Under the pieces are notes generated by a model. The model made no database searches and was not told where the DNA came from. It worked only from the letters and a program-made list of their open reading frames with translations. This document shows positions 37,493 to 46,495 of a DNA stretch of 64,000 bases, piece after piece; the stretch's first letter is position 1, and each line of letters opens with the position of its first letter. Source of the stretch: Reinekea forsetii (GTDB lineage Bacteria; Pseudomonadota; Gammaproteobacteria; Pseudomonadales; Natronospirillaceae). The position numbers and the translations under genes are program-made. The stretch covers positions 3,262,001 through 3,326,000 of the forward strand of contig NZ_CP011797.1 of assembly GCF_002795845.1 (NCBI RefSeq), in the 5' to 3' direction.

Positions 37493-38452
37493 TTAGACGG
37501 TGGTATCGAGATTAAAGCCCACAGCTTGTTGCTGCTGGGTCATGTAGGCCGCAGTTTGGGCCATTTGCTTACCGGCCTGACTGATATCTGTGAACACGTC
37601 CAACGGTAAGCGCTCGGTGTCAGTGCTAGTGCGCAGCACGTCATCGTTTACCGCCGCGCTGTTGGCTTCGGTTATGGCGACGTCTTCTCTGTTTAATTCG
37701 GCCTGCTCGCCACGCTCTTCAGCAGCCTTGATACTTTGTTCGCGATCAACCTGGCGGATCTCAACTTGCGCATCGTGCACCATTTGAGACGCTATGACAG
37801 CCACGCGGCGGTCTTGAATCGATGGCTCGGCCGGCGCTAAAGCCGCCCGATGAACCTGCTCGGCTTTTTGCAGTGTCGCTTCTGGGTCGCCCATCACTCG
37901 ACCGACATTGATGGGCACCTCACCGGCGACAGCATAACGCTTGCCATCTGGGCCAAATTCAAATGTAAAGGCCATGGCGCCGGTGTGCTGACCGCCCACT
38001 GATTTATGAGCCTGCTCATGCGCCCGAACTTCGCGATCGAGGCTTGCCAATTCGCGCACCAGATCGACCTCGCCTTCCAGCTTAATACGATCGTGCTCGG
38101 CTTGGTGCGACGCCTCTTTAGTTCGCTCCTCTTGGTGCGCTGCCTTGTCTCGATTGTCGACAGAGACCGCGTCAACAGCCTCCCGAGACAGGCTGGGCTG
38201 CGCTTCAACCGAACCATTGGTCTTGGATCCGCTCGCCAAGGCGGCCGCAGAGGCCAAGGCCTGTTCTGATTCGAGCCGGCCGGGCTGACTGATAAGCGCG
38301 GCCCGCGAGCCCGCCGTGGCGGCAGCCTCGTCAACGGGTGCAAAAACCGCCGCATCATTTTCCCGCCGCAGACGCAGCTGGTTCGCCGGGTCCGCAGACG
38401 GGGCAAAAGTCGGGGTTATCGCATTTGGGAACACGCCACTTATGGTCGACAT
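37493..38452 (-). CDS. SprA-related putative metalloprotease
   Basis: A 319-aa protein. After a variable 120-residue N-terminus rich in Ala, Ser and Asp, the SprA-type core has DLVRELASLDREVRAHEQAHKSVGG, with the zinc-type motif HEQAH at 145-149, then a GAMAFTFEFGPDGKRYAVAGEV segment. The rest is Ala/Glu/Gln-rich and probably coiled. No signal peptide was seen. It lies just downstream of the flagellar-rod-like small gene on the same strand. Proteolytic activity is inferred from the motif only. Confidence 0.82.
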   Translation of the reverse strand: MSTISGVFPNAITPTFAPSADPANQLRLRRENDAAVFAPVDEAAATAGSRAALISQPGRLESEQALASAAALASGSKTNGSVEAQPSLSREAVDAVSVDNRDKAAHQEERTKEASHQAEHDRIKLEGEVDLVRELASLDREVRAHEQAHKSVGGQHTGAMAFTFEFGPDGKRYAVAGEVPINVGRVMGDPEATLQKAEQVHRAALAPAEPSIQDRRVAVIASQMVHDAQVEIRQVDREQSIKAAEERGEQAELNREDVAITEANSAAVNDDVLRTSTDTERLPLDVFTDISQAGKQMAQTAAYMTQQQQAVGFNLDTTV

Positions 38453-38471
38453 CGAGTCTTTGGTTACCTTT

Positions 38472-38708
38472 TTACACTTTTATATCAACAAGCGTCCCTA
38501 AGGTCTCGCTCGCTGTTTGAATAATTTTGCTACTGCCTTGCACCTGGATTTTTGCCAGAATTTGTTCAACCATAGGAGCGGCCCCCTGTTGCGGGCCACC
38601 CTCGATGGGTGCCACACTGGCTTGACCAATCCGCTCGGCGCTTTGGTTCAGCTGATCGTAACCACGCTGAACTCCAACACCTCCGGCATTCATTACTGAC
38701 GCTATCAT
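38472..38708 (-). CDS. Small flagellar-rod-like conserved protein
   Basis: A 78-aa protein. The N-terminus MIASVMNAGGVGVQRGYDQLNQSAERI resembles the start of flagellar rod and hook proteins, and the end SETLGTLVDIKV resembles their C-terminal helix. The middle is Pro/Gly-rich. It is separated from the SprA-like gene by 19 bp and is likely co-transcribed with it. No flagellar genes are nearby. Functional class is inferred from ends only. Confidence 0.65.
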   Translation of the reverse strand: MIASVMNAGGVGVQRGYDQLNQSAERIGQASVAPIEGGPQQGAAPMVEQILAKIQVQGSSKIIQTASETLGTLVDIKV

Positions 38709-38936
38709 ATCGCCACCCTATCGCTTTTGACGTAAACCAAGCTAAAAACTAAATAGGTGTCTTTTTGATATAGATTCAGCCCTGGTTATATGTTAACCAA
38801 TAGCGCGAATTTTACTGTTACTTTTTGTTAATAAATCTCTTAGACGTCGCACATGCAATTGCTCGCCATCTGGGTTTGCGGGTAGGTTTCAAATTTGATT
38901 CCGCCAAATGACGTAAAATTGACTTTTTATTAGCAT

Positions 38937-39620
38937 TTATATGTCAAAAAACCGATCATCGAGCCAGGCTGCTGGGGCTGCTTCACCCACCCCTAAAAAT
39001 GGCATAGTACCCAGCAGAGGAGCCGGGATGCGACTGATAAGACTCTGAATGTTGGCGTCTAAGCTCGTCATCTGCGGATCAATGCAGTTAGCGACCCAGC
39101 CGGCAAGCCTTAGGCCATCGCGCTGAATCGCCTCAATCGTGAGCAAGCTATGATTCAGGCACCCTAGCCGCATACCCACGACCAGAATTACATCAAGATT
39201 CAACTCTATAGCCACGTCGGCCAATGTCTCCCGATTATTAAGTGGCACCCGCCAGCCGCCAGCACCCTCGATCAACGTCAGCTGGGCCTGCTGAGTCATT
39301 AGCGTGCCACGACAAAAGCCCGCCAAACGCTGCGCCGTGAGCCGGCGCTGCTCCATGTCGGCGGCTAGATGCGGCGCCAGAGCGGCGCGCAACAAGACGG
39401 GATTAACCTGCTCATAGGGTAGCTTAAGGGTCGACACCGCCAGCAGGCGCCGGGCATCATCATTCGACCAGTGCCCGTCGATCAGGTCGGCACCCGCCGC
39501 CAAGGGCTTCAGACCGAGAGTGGTCAAGCCACGCTGTTGCCCAGCCCGAAGCAGTGCCTCGGTGATATGGGTCTTACCGACGTCGGTATCGGTGCCGGCA
39601 ATAAAATAACGTTTTTTCAT
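38937..39620 (-). CDS. bioD: BioD: dethiobiotin synthetase
   Basis: Closes the ureido ring of dethiobiotin from 7,8-diaminopelargonate, CO2 and ATP. The 227-aa protein has the P-loop GTDTDVGKTH at 9-18, the EGAGGWRVPL segment, and the hydrophobic VDVILVVGMRLGCLNH stretch. It is the last gene of bioB-F-H-C-D and overlaps bioC by 4 bp. Confidence 0.97.
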   Translation of the reverse strand: MKKRYFIAGTDTDVGKTHITEALLRAGQQRGLTTLGLKPLAAGADLIDGHWSNDDARRLLAVSTLKLPYEQVNPVLLRAALAPHLAADMEQRRLTAQRLAGFCRGTLMTQQAQLTLIEGAGGWRVPLNNRETLADVAIELNLDVILVVGMRLGCLNHSLLTIEAIQRDGLRLAGWVANCIDPQMTSLDANIQSLISRIPAPLLGTMPFLGVGEAAPAAWLDDRFFDI

Positions 39621-40390
39621 AGGGCTTTTCGCACAATTAGGTAAAAGACATCCCAGGTCGCCGGGTAACGGCCATCAGCACAAATAAATTCTTCATAGGC
39701 ACGCAACATCGGGCGTAAATGGCCAACCGCTGGTGTATGTTGTCGTTCTACATGGTGCGCGCCGAGGGCTTTGAGCTCTCGCACCAGATTCAGTGGGGCA
39801 TCATAGCGCACCTCCAGCTGTTCTTCGTGCCAGAGGGTAAGAGTCAGCGATGACGCCGCGATGGCCGCCTGCCAATCGCTGGCCGGCAGGAATCGATTTA
39901 CATGTGTTGCCTGATCCACTTGCGCCCAGGCTTGACGCAATTCAGCCAAGGTTTTCGGTCCGAGTGTACTCAGGGCTAAATAGCCACCCGGCTTGAGGAC
40001 CTGGGCCAGCCGGTTGATAAAGGCGTCCGGCCGATCCAACCATTGTACCGCCAAACTGGAGACCGCCAAATCGACACTGTTGTCGGCTAGGGGCGGATTT
40101 TCCAGATCGGCCTGCACCGGGCTCACCTGTGCCACCCGCTGTCGAGCGCGCGCCAACATCGGTTCAGCCAGATCCAGCGCGGTCAATAGGCTCGGTTGGA
40201 AACGTTGAGCTAAGCTCGGCAGGCAATAGCCGGTCCCAGTCCCCAGATCGACCACATGGCCCGCTTGGCGTAGCGGTAATTCACTTACCTGAGCCATAAG
40301 TTGATCTGCGACCCGACGCTGCAGGTGAGCGGCACCGTCGTAATGCTCAGCGGCTCGACCAAAAACCTGGGCGACGGCGCGCTTATCCAT
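39617..40390 (-). CDS. bioC: BioC: malonyl-ACP O-methyltransferase
   Basis: Methylates malonyl-ACP so that fatty acid synthesis can make the pimeloyl chain. The 257-aa protein has the SAM motif VVDLGTGTGYCL at 47-58 and the family start RAVAQVFGRAAEHYDGAA. It overlaps bioH by 8 bp and bioD by 4 bp. Confidence 0.96.
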   Translation of the reverse strand: MDKRAVAQVFGRAAEHYDGAAHLQRRVADQLMAQVSELPLRQAGHVVDLGTGTGYCLPSLAQRFQPSLLTALDLAEPMLARARQRVAQVSPVQADLENPPLADNSVDLAVSSLAVQWLDRPDAFINRLAQVLKPGGYLALSTLGPKTLAELRQAWAQVDQATHVNRFLPASDWQAAIAASSLTLTLWHEEQLEVRYDAPLNLVRELKALGAHHVERQHTPAVGHLRPMLRAYEEFICADGRYPATWDVFYLIVRKAL

Positions 40391-41024
40391 GCTCTTTTAT
40401 CCAGTCTGCAACCCGACGCGGCGCACTCAGCGGCAAGCTGTGATGACCCGCCATGGCCGTGACGCTACTGGCCTTGCCGGCCCAGACTTGGCGCGCGCTG
40501 CCGAACGGCACCAACAGGTCGTCGTGCGCCAACAACAGATGCACTGGGCATGCGATGGGCTGCTGACGGAGGTCTATTTCATAAAGCCAATGCAAACTGG
40601 CAAGCTGATCGCCGGCCAACAAAAAAGGCATCATAAACCCGCTCCGAACGGGATCGACCAGCTGAGCAAAACGACCCCGAGTGGCCACTGGATTGATCCT
40701 GTATCGAGCCATAAAGGCGTCCGCCACGCCCGAGTCCAGGCCAGCGGCCCCGGCAAATTGGAGATTGGCGTTAAGCACAAAGACGGCCTTGACCTTGGCG
40801 CTTAGGCTGGCTAACTCACAGGCCAACATCCCACCCAAGGACCAACCGACCAGAGTAACTCCCTCGTCCAAGGCGGCAACTTGCTCGGTCAACCAGTCGG
40901 CACGACTCAGTGCTGTATCGGCAAATGACAGCACCCTTTCGTCAGTATCTGCACCTAACTCAGCACGTAATTCGTCAAATATTTGACTATTCGCATGCCA
41001 ACCCGGTAACCAGACACGATTCAT
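40383..41024 (-). CDS. bioH: BioH: pimeloyl-ACP methyl ester carboxylesterase
   Basis: Removes the methyl group when the pimeloyl chain is complete. The 213-aa alpha/beta hydrolase has the nucleophile elbow GWSLGG (Ser62), a likely acid Asp in AHDDLLVP, and His194 or His195 near the end. It is shorter than E. coli BioH (about 256 aa) but its place between bioF and bioC supports the function. It overlaps bioF by 4 bp. Confidence 0.9.
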   Translation of the reverse strand: MNRVWLPGWHANSQIFDELRAELGADTDERVLSFADTALSRADWLTEQVAALDEGVTLVGWSLGGMLACELASLSAKVKAVFVLNANLQFAGAAGLDSGVADAFMARYRINPVATRGRFAQLVDPVRSGFMMPFLLAGDQLASLHWLYEIDLRQQPIACPVHLLLAHDDLLVPFGSARQVWAGKASSVTAMAGHHSLPLSAPRRVADWIKEHG

Positions 41025-42202
41025 GTAACGTCCGCCAATGCATTAAGCAGTTGATCGACCTGCGCCAGGCTGTGACTAGCACTCAGGGTCACGCGTAATC
41101 GGGCGGTATTGACCGGCACCGTCGGGGGGCGGATAGCGGTGACCAGCAAGCCCCGCGCTCTTAGCTGCGCGCTTAACTGCAGCGCGGCTTCATTGGCACC
41201 GACCAAAATGGGTTGAATCGCTGTTGCGGAGGGCATCAGCTGGTAACCCAGATGCCTGACCCCTTGACGCAAGTGCCCGATCAGCGTTTGTAGGTGCGCT
41301 CGCTCAGCGTCGGCGCCATGCACCAGCGTTAAGGCCATGCGCGTGGCCGCCGCCAAGGCCGGCGGTGTTGCCGTGGTATAGATATAGGGTCGGGCCGTCT
41401 GCAATAGATAGTCGATGGTGGTTTTGTCGCCAGCGACGAAAGCACCCGAGGTGCCAAAAGCTTTGCCCAGGGTTCCGACCAATAGCGGAACGTCGGCACT
41501 GGTTAAGCCCACGGCATTAACCAAGCCAGATCCATGCGGGCCCAGCACGCCAATGCCGTGCGCGTCATCGACCAACAGCCAAGCGGCATGTTCTGCGCAG
41601 AGGCGGGAGACATCCAGCAAGGGCGCACAATCGCCGTCCATCGAAAAAACCCCATCGCTGACCACCAGTTTCTTACCCATGGCCAGGCCGAGCTGACGTC
41701 TGAGGTGGGCCATATCATTGTGCCGAAAGCGCAGCATCTTGGCTTGCGAGAGCAGCGCGCCATCGATCAGCGAAGCGTGATTCAGGCGGTCCTGCACGAT
41801 GGTGTCGCGCCGTGACATCAGCGCCGACATAACGCCGACGTTGGCCATATAGCCGGAACTGAAGACCAGGGCCGCCTCCCGACCGGTAAAGGCTGCCAAT
41901 TCCTGTTCGAGCAGTTCGTGTTCGCGGTGGTGGCCACTGACCAGATGCGAGGAACCCGAGCCGACGCCATACTGGTCAATCCCTTCTTTCATCGCCTGGG
42001 CGATCGCCGGATGATTGGCCAGGCCGAGGTAGTCGTTACTGCAAAAGGACAACAGCCTCTGGCCATCGACTGTCGGGGTAATGCTTTGCGCGGACTGCAA
42101 TTGCAGCCGGCTGCGCATCAGATGATCGGCTTGTCGGGCAGCCAGATGGACCGCCATATCGGAAAAATTTTTCAATGCAGTTGTCGCGGCCTTGCTGGGC
42201 AA
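41021..42202 (-). CDS. bioF: BioF: 8-amino-7-oxononanoate synthase
   Basis: A PLP enzyme joining pimeloyl thioester and alanine, the first committed step of ring assembly. The 393-aa protein has FCSNDYLGLANHP, the VDDAHGIGVLGPHGSG PLP-binding stretch and the Lys in GTLGKAFGTSG. It overlaps bioH by 4 bp and is preceded by the tandem repeats at 42274-42334. Confidence 0.97.
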   Translation of the reverse strand: MPSKAATTALKNFSDMAVHLAARQADHLMRSRLQLQSAQSITPTVDGQRLLSFCSNDYLGLANHPAIAQAMKEGIDQYGVGSGSSHLVSGHHREHELLEQELAAFTGREAALVFSSGYMANVGVMSALMSRRDTIVQDRLNHASLIDGALLSQAKMLRFRHNDMAHLRRQLGLAMGKKLVVSDGVFSMDGDCAPLLDVSRLCAEHAAWLLVDDAHGIGVLGPHGSGLVNAVGLTSADVPLLVGTLGKAFGTSGAFVAGDKTTIDYLLQTARPYIYTTATPPALAAATRMALTLVHGADAERAHLQTLIGHLRQGVRHLGYQLMPSATAIQPILVGANEAALQLSAQLRARGLLVTAIRPPTVPVNTARLRVTLSASHSLAQVDQLLNALADVT

Positions 42203-42273
42203 GTGCGCTCCGGTTGGAAATTAAGGGGCGATTGTGTCAGCTGCGCTGCGCAATCGATGGCCGTGGCTCTGGG

Positions 42274-42334
42274 CTATGTCTAGGGGCTATGTCTAGGGAC
42301 TATGTCTAAGGCCCAAGGCCTAAGGCCTAAGGCT
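42274..42334 (-). repeat. Compound tandem repeat between bioB and bioF
   Basis: Three 13-bp copies of CTATGTCTAGGGG-type sequence (42274-42312) run into four 7-bp copies of TAAGGCC-type sequence (42307-42334). The last bases form the bioB stop region. The bioB-bioF spacing would vary with copy number. Confidence 0.9.
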
Positions 42335-43389
42335 CAGACCAGCGTGGCGTCGTAAAAGCGGGCGTTGTTGCGTTTTGGACAGGTCGCCGGGTCGAACTGT
42401 TCAACCGCGTCTTGTGCGCCCATATTACGCTGTTCAGGGACGATACCCAGCTTAACGAACAGGGCCTTATCAAGATTCGCTTCGGGGTTGGCCGTAGTCA
42501 GTAAGGTTTCGCCATAAAAGATCGAGTTGGCTCCGGCGAAAAACGCCATCGCCTGCATTTCTTCGCTCATCTGTTCGCGTCCGGCTGAGAGGCGAACGTG
42601 TGACGCTGGCATCAAGATGCGCGCAACGGCTATGGCTCGTAAGAACTCAATCGGGTCGAGATCTTCAACCTCTGCCATCGGGGTGCCTTCGACCTTAACC
42701 AGCATATTGACTGGCACACTCTCAGGGTGCGGATTGAGATTCGACAACTGAATAAACAGCCCGGCGCGATCGGACAGGCCCTCGCCCATGCCCAGGATGC
42801 CACCAGAACAGATCTTCATGCCCGAAGAACGCACATTCTGCAGGGTCTCTAGGCGTTCGGAATAACTCCGAGTAGTGATGATTTCGCCATAGTATTCCGG
42901 CGAAGTATCGAGATTGTGGTTGTAATAATCGAGACCGGCACCGGCTAATGCCTCGGCCTGCTTGCCTTCGAGCATGCCTAGGGTCATGCAGGTTTCCAGA
43001 CCGAGCTCCTTGACGCTCTTGACCATATCGAGAATAACAGGAAAATCCTTCTCGCTCGGTGAGCGGTAGGCCGCGCCCATACAAAAGCGGCTCGCGCCGG
43101 CGGCCTTGGCGGCCTTGGCCTGCTGAATCACCTTCTCCACCGCGATCAATTTTTCTTTCGCCAGACCGGTATTGTAGTGACCCGACTGCGGACAATATTT
43201 GCAATCTTCAGGGCAAGCTCCGGTCTTGATCGAGAGTAGGGTGCTGATTTGAACTTCATTGGGATTGAAATGGGCGCGATGTAAGGTGGCCGCCTGAAAC
43301 ATTAGATCGTTAAAGGGCAATTCAAACAGCTTAACAACTTCGGCAGTTGTCCAGTCATAACGGAATTCGGGGGCAAGGGAGGCAGACAT
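42334..43389 (-). CDS. bioB: BioB: biotin synthase
   Basis: A radical-SAM enzyme that inserts sulfur into dethiobiotin. The 351-aa protein has the cluster motif CPEDCKYC (Cys59, 63, 66) and the conserved [12 protein letters not shown]. The ATG at 43387-43389 has GAGA upstream; an earlier TTG adds six residues without a site. It is the first gene of the operon; bioA is not in the window. Confidence 0.98.
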   Translation of the reverse strand: MSASLAPEFRYDWTTAEVVKLFELPFNDLMFQAATLHRAHFNPNEVQISTLLSIKTGACPEDCKYCPQSGHYNTGLAKEKLIAVEKVIQQAKAAKAAGASRFCMGAAYRSPSEKDFPVILDMVKSVKELGLETCMTLGMLEGKQAEALAGAGLDYYNHNLDTSPEYYGEIITTRSYSERLETLQNVRSSGMKICSGGILGMGEGLSDRAGLFIQLSNLNPHPESVPVNMLVKVEGTPMAEVEDLDPIEFLRAIAVARILMPASHVRLSAGREQMSEEMQAMAFFAGANSIFYGETLLTTANPEANLDKALFVKLGIVPEQRNMGAQDAVEQFDPATCPKRNNARFYDATLV

Positions 43390-43451
43390 CGGCGTTCTCA
43401 AAATCAATGGAATGGCGCCGATAGTAGCGCCATGGCGGCCAAAGTCAATTT

Positions 43452-43481
43452 ACTATATCGACTAACCTTACATCTGGTTAA
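43452..43481 (-). promoter_or_regulatory. Predicted bioB promoter with short inverted repeat
   Basis: On the minus strand TTAACC (-35) and TATAGT (-10) are 18 bp apart. The inverted repeat TAACC-N8-GGTTA overlaps the -35 and spacer, an operator-like place, but its spacing does not match the BirA box. Confidence 0.45.
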
Positions 43482-43561
43482 AAAACAAACAGCTTTGAAT
43501 TGACTGGGGTAGCCCGTTCACGCGTCCGTCGCCATGACCCCATGCCGAGCGCGAAATGGCC

Positions 43562-44458
43562 TCAGCCCTGCTCCAAACCCTCGATCAACAGCGCCAGATG
43601 GTCGGCCAACTCACGCACCCGCTTAGGCTGGGCACGGCTGGGGGGGAAGAGGATTTGCAAGGGCGCAGGGGGAGGGGAGAAGTCGGCCAACAGTTCAATC
43701 AGACGCCCGGCTAGAATATCCGGCCTGACATCCAGTTCTGACTTCAGACTGATGCCGAAACCGGCCAGGGCCCATTGATGGACCAAGGCGCCATCGTTGG
43801 CAATTCGATCGCCGCGCACGGTCACAATCTGTTGCAGCGCGTTGGCACCAAAGCGCCAAACATTGTCCAAATTGGCACCAAAGCGCATCACCAGGCAATT
43901 GTGTTTTTTGAGATCGACCGGCTTTTTGGGCATCCCGTGTTTTGCCAGATAGGCGGGCGCAGCACAGACCAGTCGCCGCTGCAGGCCCAGGCTTCTAACG
44001 CGCAAGGAGCTGTCGGTAACCGAACCAAAGCGCAATGCAATATCCAAACCCTGACCGACAAAATCGACATAGCCGTCCGACAGCACCAATTCGATGGAAA
44101 TGGCTGGGTGTTTGGCTAAAAAACTGCTGATAGCGGCGGATACATGGGTCCGTCCAATATCACTAGGAGCGCTAATCCGTATCGGCCCGGACAGGGTTTG
44201 AGCACCCAAACGGATGCGCGTTTCCAGGTCCTCAACTTCGCCCAGTACCATTTTAGCGCCCTCTAAGAGGGTGCGCCCTTCGTCGGTCAGGCTAATGGCC
44301 CGGGTCGTGCGATTCAGCAGCACCACACCAAAATGGGTTTCCAGCGCAGCCAGCCGCTCAGATACCGTTGTCGAGGACAGGCCCACTTCTCGACCGGCCG
44401 CAGCCAAGCCGCCTTTTTCGACAATCTTTAAAAACAGCGCGATGTTAGCAAGCAGCAT
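43562..44458 (-). CDS. LysR-family regulator
   Basis: A 298-aa regulator. Residues 1-60 form the winged HTH with GGLAAAGREVGLSSTTVSERLAALE, and the rest is a periplasmic-binding-like effector domain. It is divergent from the monooxygenase/ADH pair (98 bp), the usual layout for a LysR protein and its targets; a 12-bp palindrome lies in the gap. Ligand is unknown. Confidence 0.93.
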   Translation of the reverse strand: MLLANIALFLKIVEKGGLAAAGREVGLSSTTVSERLAALETHFGVVLLNRTTRAISLTDEGRTLLEGAKMVLGEVEDLETRIRLGAQTLSGPIRISAPSDIGRTHVSAAISSFLAKHPAISIELVLSDGYVDFVGQGLDIALRFGSVTDSSLRVRSLGLQRRLVCAAPAYLAKHGMPKKPVDLKKHNCLVMRFGANLDNVWRFGANALQQIVTVRGDRIANDGALVHQWALAGFGISLKSELDVRPDILAGRLIELLADFSPPPAPLQILFPPSRAQPKRVRELADHLALLIEGLEQG

Positions 44459-44509
44459 TGTACGACCATGGCGGATTATAATTACGGGTAGCGCTAGTTT
44501 ATCCGCTTA

Positions 44510-44521
44510 ATCCGATCGGAT
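44510..44521. promoter_or_regulatory. Palindrome ATCCGATCGGAT, likely LysR site
   Basis: A perfect 12-bp palindrome midway between the divergent LysR and monooxygenase genes, 36 bp before the monooxygenase start. Position and symmetry fit a LysR operator; binding is not shown. Confidence 0.55.
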
Positions 44522-44556
44522 ACAGTTTAGACTTCGTTCTCATACGGGCTGACCCC

Positions 44557-44847
44557 ATGACCCAAATCACCATTGTCGCTAATATCTATGCCAATCTCGG
44601 TCAGATCCCCCTCGTTCAAGCCGAATTGGAAAAATTGATTGCCATCACCCTCGGCGAACCGGGCTGCATCCGCTATGAGTTGCATCGCGACAATAACGAT
44701 CCGGCGCACTTCATGTTTTATGAGACCTGGGCGACCCGCGAGTTATGGCAGGCCCATATGAATAGGCCTCATTTGGCAGCCTATATGCAGGCCACTGACG
44801 GTGCTGTAAGCGAATTTACCTTGAATGAGATGACCAGCATTGGCTGA
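44557..44847 (+). CDS. ABM-domain (YgiN-like) monooxygenase
   Basis: A 96-aa antibiotic-biosynthesis-monooxygenase domain protein. It has EPGCIRYELHRDNNDPAHFMFYETWATRELWQAHM, the fold signature with its conserved YE and W. Such proteins act as quinol monooxygenases or reactive-species detoxifiers. It overlaps the long form of the ADH gene and is followed by it in one operon. Confidence 0.9.
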   Translation: MTQITIVANIYANLGQIPLVQAELEKLIAITLGEPGCIRYELHRDNNDPAHFMFYETWATRELWQAHMNRPHLAAYMQATDGAVSEFTLNEMTSIG

Positions 44848-44881
44848 TCATTTTAGTATTTTGAAAACCGGAGATTTACCC

Positions 44882-45892
44882 ATGAAAGCCGTAGCCCTGA
44901 CTCACTATCTGCCTATCGAAAACCCGCAAGCCTTCCTCGACGTGGAACTGCCCAAGCCTACTGCCTTAGGGACTGATTTACTGGTCTCAGTGTACGCCGT
45001 GTCGATCAACCCAGTGGATACCAAAGTCCGCAGCCCTAAGGACATAGTAGAGGATATTCCGCGCGTGCTCGGTTGGGATGCCAGCGGCATCGTTGAAGCC
45101 GTCGGCCCCGACGTTACTCTGTTCAAGGTCGGCGATGAGGTCTACTACGCCGGTGATATTACCCGGTCCGGCTCCAATGCCGAGTTTCAGCTGGTCGATG
45201 AACGCATCGTGGGCTTCAAGCCCAAGAGTCTCAGCTTTGCTGAAGCCGCCGCGCTACCCTTGACCACCATTACCGCTTATGAGGCCTTTTTCGAGCGCTT
45301 AGGGATCGACCGCGATGGCGCCAACAAGGGCGAATCGGTGTTAATCATCGGTGCCGGCGGTGGGGTCGGCTCAATCGCGATCCAGCTGGCCAAGGCCGCG
45401 GGATTGGTCATCATTGCCACCGCGTCGCGCCCTGAGACGGCAACTTGGGTCACCGAGCTCGGTGCCGACCATGTTGTCAATCATAACCAACCGATGGTCG
45501 AGCAAGTGCGTGCTCTGGGCTTCCACCAAGTCGATCACATTGCGATATTGAACGATATGCGCCATTGGGATACGGCTGTTGAACTGATCCGCCCGCAAGG
45601 CGGCATCGTGACCATTGATGGCACTGACCAGCCGATGGCGATGGCTGGTATGAAGTCCAAGTCGGCCAGCTTACATTGGGAGTTTATGTTCGCTCGCGCC
45701 ATGCATCAGACGCCGGATATGATTGAGCAGCATCGCTTGCTAACCTATGTGGCCAACGAGGTCGATGCCGGCCGCATTCGCACCACAGTGAGTGAAATCT
45801 TAGCGCCTATTAACGCAGAAAATATCCGCGCCGCCCATGCCCTAATTGAGACAGGAACGGCAAAGGGTAAAATAGTGGTTGAGGGCTTCTAA
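44882..45892 (+). CDS. Zinc-type alcohol dehydrogenase / quinone oxidoreductase family
   Basis: A 336-aa medium-chain dehydrogenase. It has the GroES-like half with VYAVSINPVDTKVRSP and GWDASGIVEAVG, and the NAD(P) loop IIGAGGGVGSIAIQLAK. The catalytic Cys/His/Glu zinc set typical of alcohol dehydrogenases is not seen, so a quinone reductase role is likely. The ATG at 44882 has CGGAGA upstream. It follows the ABM gene and ends at a shared bidirectional terminator. Confidence 0.9.
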   Translation: MKAVALTHYLPIENPQAFLDVELPKPTALGTDLLVSVYAVSINPVDTKVRSPKDIVEDIPRVLGWDASGIVEAVGPDVTLFKVGDEVYYAGDITRSGSNAEFQLVDERIVGFKPKSLSFAEAAALPLTTITAYEAFFERLGIDRDGANKGESVLIIGAGGGVGSIAIQLAKAAGLVIIATASRPETATWVTELGADHVVNHNQPMVEQVRALGFHQVDHIAILNDMRHWDTAVELIRPQGGIVTIDGTDQPMAMAGMKSKSASLHWEFMFARAMHQTPDMIEQHRLLTYVANEVDAGRIRTTVSEILAPINAENIRAAHALIETGTAKGKIVVEGF

Positions 45893-45960
45893 AAAGCGCG
45901 TCCAGCGAAGGTAAAAAGAGCCTGAAATCGGCTCTAAATGGCATTTTCGATGCGCCAAAA

Positions 45961-45993
45961 AAAAGCCCCATTGCCGACAGCAATGGGGCTTTT
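45961..45993. terminator. Bidirectional terminator between ADH and fasciclin genes
   Basis: AAAAGCCCCATTGC-cgaca-GCAATGGGGCTTTT between convergent genes. A smaller hairpin (AGAGCC-N7-GGCTCT, 45917-45935) precedes it. Confidence 0.92.
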
Positions 45994-46006
45994 CTACCAC
46001 TAGGGT

Positions 46007-46495
46007 TTACTTCGTAATGACGGTGTCGATCACATGAATAACACCATTGGAGGTTGCAATGTCGGTCGCGATGACCAGTGAACCATTGACATAAACAGAA
46101 CCGCCCATGACTTTAATGGTGAGTGTACTGCCAGTAATGGTAGTGACCTCGTCCAGACCGACTACATCTGCTGCGAGAAACTTACCGGATACCACGTGGA
46201 AGCCCAAAACGCCGGTTAAGGCTTCCTTATCGGCGACCAAACCATTTAACGTAGCCGCCGGAATTTTGGCGAAAGCGGCATCATTTGGCGCGAAAACAGT
46301 GAATGGCCCTTTGCCTTTCAAGGTCGCTACCAGATCGGCGGCCTGCACTGCAGTTACTAGGGTGGTAAAGCTACCTGCGGCGACCGCGGTATCCACTATG
46401 TCTTTTTTGGCACCATGGTGGTCCGCGCTTACAAAACTCGCAACGGCAAGCGATGCGGTTACGACTGCTGATAAGAAAATGTTTGTCAATTTCAT
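46007..46495 (-). CDS. Exported fasciclin-domain protein
   Basis: A 162-aa protein with a Sec signal peptide (cut near SADHHG, residue 25) and one fasciclin (FAS1) domain. The FAS1 boxes [15 protein letters not shown] and [11 protein letters not shown] are clear. FAS1 domains mediate adhesion. It stands alone, with the terminator downstream and a gene-poor region upstream. Confidence 0.93.
   Translation of the reverse strand: MKLTNIFLSAVVTASLAVASFVSADHHGAKKDIVDTAVAAGSFTTLVTAVQAADLVATLKGKGPFTVFAPNDAAFAKIPAATLNGLVADKEALTGVLGFHVVSGKFLAADVVGLDEVTTITGSTLTIKVMGGSVYVNGSLVIATDIATSNGVIHVIDTVITK

Noticed and set aside
43463-43480. BirA operator at the bio promoter
   Set aside because: The TAACC/GGTTA arms are only 8 bp apart, not the roughly 14-16 bp of BirA boxes, and the arms are short.
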